A stretch of DNA of 64,000 nucleotides from Hepsetus odoe (taxonomy: Eukaryota > Chordata > Actinopteri > Characiformes > Hepsetidae). Shown piece by piece: positions 59,524 to 64,000 of the stretch. Position numbers and translations under genes: made by a program. Under the pieces are notes generated by a model. It was not told the origin of the DNA and did no database searches. It saw only the letters and a list, made by a program, of their open reading frames with translations. Within the stretch, counting starts at the first letter, position 1; every line of letters starts with the position of its first letter. The stretch spans positions 17,869,061 through 17,933,060 of the forward strand of contig CM029387.1 of the NCBI GenBank assembly GCA_017165825.1, given 5' to 3'.

Positions 59524-59873
59524 TCTTTCGGCTGCTCCCGTTTAGGGGTCACCACAGCGGATCAACTGTCTCCATTTCTTCCTGTCCTCTGCATCTTCCT
59601 GCTTCAAACCGACCCAACTGCATGTCCTCTCTCACCACGTCCATAAACCTCCTCTTTGGTCTTCCTCTTCTCCTCTTTCCTGGCAGCTCCATCAACAGCA
59701 TCCTCCTTCCAATATAATCTATAATCCTCGTCTCTCCTCTGCACATGTCCAAACCAACACAATCTTGCTTCTCTAACTTTGTCTCCAAGACGTCTAACCT
59801 GAGCTACTCCTCTAATATACTCATTTCTAATCCTGTCCATCCTCGTCACACCCAACGAAAATCTCAGCATCTT
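59524..59873 (-). mobile_element. Non-LTR retrotransposon 3'-end fragment
   Basis: The minus strand encodes KMLRFSLGVTRMDRIRNEYI RG, REARLCWFGHVQRRDEDY, then frameshifts into DAVDGAARKEEKRKTKEEV. It ends GGTGACCCCTAAACGGGAGC AGCCG next to an AAG-rich tail (59508-59523). Confidence 0.8.
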
Positions 59874-59876
59874 TAA

Positions 59877-59907
<31 letters not shown>

Positions 59908-60134
59908 TTAGATATTTTTTATTCAATTCAATTCAATTTAAATTAGCAAAGTCATTCAACGTAGTTTGTAGTTAAAAGTTACATTGTAGAGAAAGTGGTA
60001 AAACTGTTTTATTATTACAAATGTGAAACTTAGCAAACTTAGTCAGAGTAAACTTAACAGCTATGTCTCCGTTGTACACTTTTATAATCTCTGATTTTTT
60101 CTCTGAACCACCGTAAAAACATGTTCTCTACTAC

Positions 60135-60139
60135 GAATC
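60135..60139. repeat. Target-site duplication, left (GAATC)
   Basis: GAATC directly before TGTCACGG. Its partner is at 63785-63789 directly after GTTACA. Confidence 0.9.
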
Positions 60140-60374
60140 TGTCACGGATGAGGTGTGTTTTGGGCACGATAGAGGGCGCTCTGTTCATTCGTTAGGCTCA
60201 GCCTACACGTTATGGTGGTTTCAGTATTCTTGGTAACATGGTTTAGACTGCAGTTCCTTGGTTTTAGTTTGAACTGCAGTCCTTTGATCTTGTTTTGTAA
60301 ATATAGTTAATAAAGTTATGTTCCGAACTCCTGGCTCAGCGTTGGCGTCCTCCCTGCACCCCGCCACCGTTACA
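60140..60374 (+). repeat. 5' LTR (91-bp internal deletion)
   Basis: 235 bp. Contains AATAAA at 60309-60314 and the start of the long internal ORF (ATG 60318). Compared with the 3' LTR it lacks the segment equivalent to 63499-63589, which holds the TATA-like TATTTAA, and about 7 bp elsewhere. Confidence 0.9.
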
Positions 60375-61802
60375 GAAATGAGCCGCCAGTACCTGGACGT
60401 CGCGAGTCAGGAGTGCAAGCAAGAGCGTGTGTTGTGCACGAGTGCAGCTGTGATTAAGAGGACGTTGGAGTTCATTGAAACCTGGGAGACGAGGGTGCTG
60501 GCGTGTGTTGAGTCTGTGGACCTCCGTGAGGAATTGGAGGGTGAGGATTGGCTGCGACGGACGCCGGCAGCCACCGCCAGGAAGCTCAAGAAACGTCTGA
60601 AGCGGGAGACTTCAGATATCCCGCTCGTCAGCCGCCTGGGTCCCGAGATAGGTGCAGACTGGTTTGACTTCCTGCTGCAGAGGCTGGTCACTCTAGCCAC
60701 AAACACACAGCGCTACCTTGACATGCTGAACCACGTATTTTTTTCCACACGTGACATGGAACGTGGGGCTTCGTTGACAATGGGTGTCACGCAACATGGA
60801 AGGAAGACAGTCAACAAGCCCTACGTCATTCAAAGCGGAACGTTGATAGTGGCACTGCCCTGCACTGTTATATGCAGAAATTCAGCGCTGAAAGCGCCGC
60901 GCGCCAATCACCGCGATCCGCCAGCGGAGGAGGTGCCACGCGCAGCTGATAGCGGAGTTACGGTAAAGAATTCTCCTTGCGCAGGTAATGGAGGAGTTAC
61001 GGTAAACGCTGCGCTCTGCGCAGCTCGACGTGAGAACACAGCGGTGAACACAGCCAGCGCGAATAACAGCGAAACAGTGGAAGTAAACACTCCCTGCACC
61101 CTTAAACACGAGAGGAAGGCAAAGAAGGCCGCCCGCAACAAGAGAAGTGAGACAGTGGCAAAAAAGGCCGTTCCTGACACAGAGAGGAGGAGGACGGTGG
61201 AGACCGCTTCCTGCATCGTGCAACCGGGGAGGTCGACCAAGAAAGCCCTTCACAGCAAGGAAAGAGGCATCAAGGAGTCGACCCCCAAACGCAGCACCAC
61301 TAACCCGTCTGCTGCACAGAAAGCAGAGAAGGAGCAGCTCCAGGTTAGAATGAAAATTCGGGTGCAGATGAAAATTGAACATGAGGCTGCAGTAACCATT
61401 CAGGTGCAGGTGAGGAAGCACTTGAGCAGAAAGTACTACCTGAAGCTTCTGTGGGCAGCCAGGACTGTTCAGCGATATTACCGAGCTAACAAGATGATGA
61501 AGCAAGAAATTAAGTCTTTGAAGGAGAAAAAGATGGCTGCAGTTGTTCTGCAAGCCACATTCAGAGGGATGAAGACCAGACAGACTCTGAAACAGAAGCA
61601 CCAAGCTGCCACTATGATACAATGTGCTTACAGGGCTCACTGTGCTCAGACACTATATTTATGCATCAAACATGCTGCTGTTGCAATCCAGCTTAGGTAT
61701 CATTCCACACTTGATGCCAGAAAGCAGAGGGAGGAGTTCTTGAAATTGCGCTCTGCTGCAATGTTCCTGCAAGCCTGCTTCAGAGGGTCAGAAGGGAGGT
61801 GA
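60318..61802 (+). CDS. LTR-element ORF 1: unknown N-terminus fused to IQ-motif array
   Basis: 494 codons, ATG inside the 5' LTR; a second ATG (MSRQYLDV) follows just after the LTR at about 60378 and may be the more natural start. Residues about 20-190 are charged and helical, and may derive from the parental element's gag, but I recognise no domain. Residues about 190-350 are a Lys/Arg/Ala/Thr-rich, degenerate repeat region (units such as GVTVKNSPCA and GVTVNAALCA). From about residue 353 a run of IQ motifs begins: AAVTIQVQVRKHLSRKYY, AARTVQRYYRA, AAVVLQATFRGMKTR, AATMIQCAYRAH, AAVAIQLRYHS, AAMFLQACFRG. IQ motifs bind calmodulin or myosin light chains. The spacing and residues recall ASPM, with unconventional myosins as the alternative. 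The frame ends abruptly at 61800-61802 in the middle of an IQ unit, while the neighbouring frame continues the array, so this is a frameshifted gene rather than a natural end. Whether it is expressed is unknown. Confidence 0.7.
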   Translation: MFRTPGSALASSLHPATVTEMSRQYLDVASQECKQERVLCTSAAVIKRTLEFIETWETRVLACVESVDLREELEGEDWLRRTPAATARKLKKRLKRETSDIPLVSRLGPEIGADWFDFLLQRLVTLATNTQRYLDMLNHVFFSTRDMERGASLTMGVTQHGRKTVNKPYVIQSGTLIVALPCTVICRNSALKAPRANHRDPPAEEVPRAADSGVTVKNSPCAGNGGVTVNAALCAARRENTAVNTASANNSETVEVNTPCTLKHERKAKKAARNKRSETVAKKAVPDTERRRTVETASCIVQPGRSTKKALHSKERGIKESTPKRSTTNPSAAQKAEKEQLQVRMKIRVQMKIEHEAAVTIQVQVRKHLSRKYYLKLLWAARTVQRYYRANKMMKQEIKSLKEKKMAAVVLQATFRGMKTRQTLKQKHQAATMIQCAYRAHCAQTLYLCIKHAAVAIQLRYHSTLDARKQREEFLKLRSAAMFLQACFRGSEGR

Positions 61803-62402
61803 TCCTGCAACATCAGGCAGCTTCCCTGATTCAGGCTGCATTCAGAAGACACAGGGAGGTAGTAAAGTACCAGGCCATAAGGGTGTCAGCCATCATCATT
61901 CAAAGACATTATAGGTCCTACATTAAGGGTAAATTTGAACGTGAGGAATTCCAGGGGTTGAGAAGGTCTGCGAGATGCATCCAGACAGAGGTATCAGATG
62001 TTCAAACATGCTGCAATTTGCTTGCAAAAGTCATTCAGAGGAAAGCGGGCAAGGGATCTGGCCAAATGGATCAGAGCAGCAAGGACAATTCAATCTCACC
62101 TCGGAGGTGAACAAATCAGCTGCATGAATGTTCAGATCACTGAACAGGAGGAGTTGCTGACAGAGCTCTACCAGCAGCTGACGGAGAAAGAAGCCTCGAT
62201 GCCACGGGTGAATGCCTCGGTCACGAACGAAGGGTTGAAACACAAGGAAAGGGTCACCTATCTGTTTCCTCAGCTGGAGAGGACCAAAGGACTCTTGTCC
62301 AGTAGCCAAAGGAAACAGAAAGGAAAGCTCTGGCTCAAGACAAAGGTGAGCTTCACGGAAAGAGCAGTACATTCAGAAAGGAGGGAGACGTCTCCAGAAT
62401 AA
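61799..62402 (+). pseudogene. LTR-element ORF: frameshifted continuation of IQ array
   Basis: Directly after ORF 1 the IQ array goes on one frame over: AASLIQAAFRRHREVVKY and SAIIIQRHYRSYIKGKFE (61799 to about 61980). It then returns to the first frame with AAICLQKSFRGKRARDLA and AARTIQSHL (about 61998-62100), followed by a helical stretch ITEQEELLTELYQQLTEKEA. Counting all frames there are about eleven IQ-like motifs. At least two indels separate the pieces, so the captured gene is broken here. No splice sites are needed or obvious. Confidence 0.7.
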
Positions 62403-63259
62403 AGTCGCAAGCTGTGATGGTTGTCCAAAGAGAGAGGATGGAGAGAACGGATGAACAGAGGGACCAAACTGTATGCCAGACAACGAGGAGAGTTGAGACT
62501 CCAACCGTTCAGGAGAAGCTGGAAGCTAAAATAGCCACTATGGAAGAACAGCTGAATCAGACCAGAGCAGAGCTGAGATGGGTGCAGGACCACAACGTTA
62601 CTCTGCAGGCTGAACTGAGAGAAGTCCGAAGTGAGGCCTGTAAGCTCAGCGAGCTGGAGAAGCAGGTCAGAGGTATGGAATCAAAATTGGCGATCTTCGA
62701 ATCTCGACTCACTCCACAGACACCAGTGCATGCTGGGACCCTGGTGGTTAATGCCAAAGCGGAGCAGCTGAAGAACAGTCTGATGGAGAAGCAGGTAAAG
62801 ATTCCAGAGGTTGAGCTGCTACATTATGACTCCCTACCTTCAGTTCACCCTCACAATTCAGCAGGCTCAGAACAAGGTGGCTCGTGGAGGAGTCCATGTG
62901 GAACTTCTCGTAGTGGAACTAGGAACTGGGATGCTGCCTCACTGGGCTCCAAGCAGCAGGGAAGTATGAGCAAGAAGAGGAAGGAGCCAAAAGACATCAG
63001 CAATGACCTGTCTCAGTTCAAGAAAGCGAACGACAGCTTCTGCACTGTAGATTCTGTGATGAGAGACATGAAGAACAAGGATGGCAGGGGTTGGAAACAG
63101 AGTTCGGACTATGTGAAAAAGACTTCCTCTTTGAACCCTTTAAAATCTGTGTTTAGCTCTCTTTCAGGTTCCGTCAAGGCAAGGTGTTCCACTGAGTCAG
63201 GCGGTTCCTCCAGTGACTCCAGGTTTCGAGTCCAGGCAACAGTTAAAGAAGTGGACTGA
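62306..63259 (+). pseudogene. LTR-element ORF: coiled-coil C-terminal part
   Basis: Open frame from 62306 to a TGA at 63257-63259 (281 codons counted from a GTG at 62414). Residues such as KLEAKIATMEEQLNQTRAEL, LQAELREVRSEACKLSELEK and QVRGMESKLAIFESRL form a strong heptad-type coiled coil of about 90 residues. A Ser/Gly/Lys-rich tail follows (GSSSDSRF). The frame overlaps the end of the preceding ORF, so one more indel lies between about 62306 and 62402. The IQ-then-coiled-coil order resembles a myosin neck and tail or an ASPM-like protein, but I cannot name the parent gene. The last 190 bp before the 3' LTR (63260-63450) look like normal LTR-element 3' sequence. Confidence 0.6.
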
Positions 63260-63451
63260 ACTTCTAGGATTCCCCTCACCACTGCCAGCTGCCTGGACAT
63301 GGCTGGTCAGAGGTCCTTTGTACTGAAGTGTTTTGTGGACCTGACCATATGCCCCAAAAAGGGACGTTTTTGTAGAGTGTTTTTTGTTCTTGACCTCCCC
63401 CCAGAGGTTCGGCTATGTTTTGGGAGCCGCGTCTTTTGGGGGCGGGGATTC

Positions 63452-63784
63452 TGTCACGGATGAGGTGTGTTTTGGGCACGATAGAGGGCGCTCTGTTCTG
63501 ACTGAGCATACCTGAGCTCATGAAGGCACAGGTGTGCCTCATTGGGGCTGACTATTTAAGCCCCGATGAGTCAGAACAGAGCGTGGCTTATTCGTTAGGC
63601 TCAGCCTACACGATATGGTGGTTTTGGTATTCGGTATTCTCTGTAACTTGGTTTAGACTGCAGTTCCTTGGTTTCAGTTTGAACTGCAGTCCTTTGATCT
63701 TGTTTTGTAAATATAGTTAATAAAGCTATGTTCCGAACTCCTGGCTCAGCTTTGGCATCCTTCTTGCACCCCGCCATCGTTACA
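63452..63784 (+). repeat. 3' LTR (full length)
   Basis: 333 bp. Contains a perfect 15-bp inverted repeat (63489-63503 with 63569-63583), a TATA-like TATTTAA at 63553-63559 inside a GGGGCT/AGCCCC inner stem, and AATAAA at 63719-63724. Confidence 0.9.
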
Positions 63785-63789
63785 GAATC
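63785..63789. repeat. Target-site duplication, right (GAATC)
   Basis: Perfect copy of the left duplication, confirming insertion as one unit. Confidence 0.9.
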
Positions 63790-63800
63790 AGAGAACGTAA

Positions 63801-63801
<1 letters not shown>

Positions 63802-63883
<82 letters not shown>
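63802..63883. repeat. (GT)n microsatellite beside the LTR element
   Basis: About 41 GT units, 12 bp beyond the right target-site duplication. Confidence 0.97.
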
Positions 63884-63884
<1 letters not shown>

Positions 63885-64000
63885 GGAAGGAGGGGGTGGG
63901 TGTTCAGATAAGTGGAGTGAAAAAAAAGGTTTCGCAGAACAGGAACGTCAGACTGGTCAAACTGTTGCTTTTGTCAGAAAAATATAAACTTGCAAATAGT

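Larger units (their letters stand above)
60140..63784 (+). mobile_element. Non-autonomous LTR retrotransposon carrying a host-like IQ-repeat gene
   Basis: Complete insertion. It has a 5' LTR (60140-60374), a 3' LTR (63452-63784), both beginning TGTCACGG and ending GTTACA, and a polypurine tract GGGGGCGGGGATT (63438-63450) just before the 3' LTR. A perfect 5-bp target duplication GAATC flanks it at 60135-60139 and 63785-63789. LTR ends, polypurine tract and duplication size fit a Ty3/Gypsy-like element. No protease, reverse transcriptase, RNase H or integrase can be read in the 3.1-kb interior, so any movement would need proteins supplied in trans. No tRNA-type primer-binding site (TGG start) directly follows the 5' LTR; the nearest TGG is at 60394. 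The interior encodes an unknown N-terminal region, a low-complexity repeat part, an IQ-motif array and a coiled coil, with no introns. The LTRs differ by about ten substitutions over roughly 235 aligned bases plus two indels, so the insertion is not young. Confidence 0.9.

Noticed and set aside
60407..61640. Minus-strand ORFs of 99, 252 and 110 codons opposite the LTR-element ORF
   Set aside because: Shadow frames of the plus-strand coding region. They lack domains, while the plus strand shows clear IQ motifs.
1..64000. CRISPR arrays, operons, prophage or other prokaryotic systems
   Set aside because: Introns, SINEs, LINEs and microsatellites show vertebrate nuclear DNA. The tandem arrays have no unique spacers.

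Overview
The window reads as vertebrate nuclear DNA from a teleost fish. It is low in genes, AT-rich and full of microsatellites, tRNA-derived SINEs, L2-type and other non-LTR retrotransposon fragments, hAT-like and Tc1-like DNA transposon remnants and minisatellites. The style of the repeats suggests an otophysan (catfish- or characin-like) species, but that is an inference from family recognition only.

The one clear host gene is a vascular endothelial growth factor A gene, most like teleost vegfaa, on the minus strand. All seven coding exons can be placed to the base with GT/AG splice sites: 23644-23579, 22602-22560, 20475-20279, 19496-19420, 19321-19289, 15431-15300 and 13309-13288. They give a 570-bp CDS (189 codons plus stop) of the VEGF165 type, with a signal peptide, a cystine-knot domain and a heparin/neuropilin-binding tail ending in Cys-Asp-Lys-Pro-Arg-Arg. 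A GC-rich promoter with CRE and CCAAT boxes lies at about 24.1-24.4 kb. An AU-rich 3' UTR runs from 13287 to roughly 11.9 kb.

Layout. 1-11.8 kb: gene-free flank with SINEs, a transposon of the CACTGTGCAAAAG family, and a TTAC-rich minisatellite (8.6-10.2 kb) split by an L2 fragment and a SINE. 11.9-24.4 kb: vegfaa, with hAT-like fragments and CA/CT repeats in its introns. 24.4-52.5 kb: gene-free upstream flank with 35-bp, 16-bp and 65-bp tandem repeats, SINEs, and foldback and Tc1-like remnants. 52.6-54.8 kb: a 5'-truncated L2 LINE with a long reverse-transcriptase ORF. 55-60 kb: a 45-bp repeat and transposon fragments. 60.1-63.8 kb: a complete LTR insertion with a 5-bp target-site duplication.

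The most unusual feature is that LTR element. It has a polypurine tract, both LTRs and a GAATC target duplication, but no recognisable protease, reverse transcriptase, RNase H or integrase. Its interior codes for a roughly 490-aa ORF ending in a run of calmodulin-type IQ motifs (ASPM- or myosin-like). This continues through frameshifts into more IQ motifs and a coiled coil. It looks like a non-autonomous, Ty3/Gypsy-like element that has captured an intronless copy of a host IQ-repeat gene.
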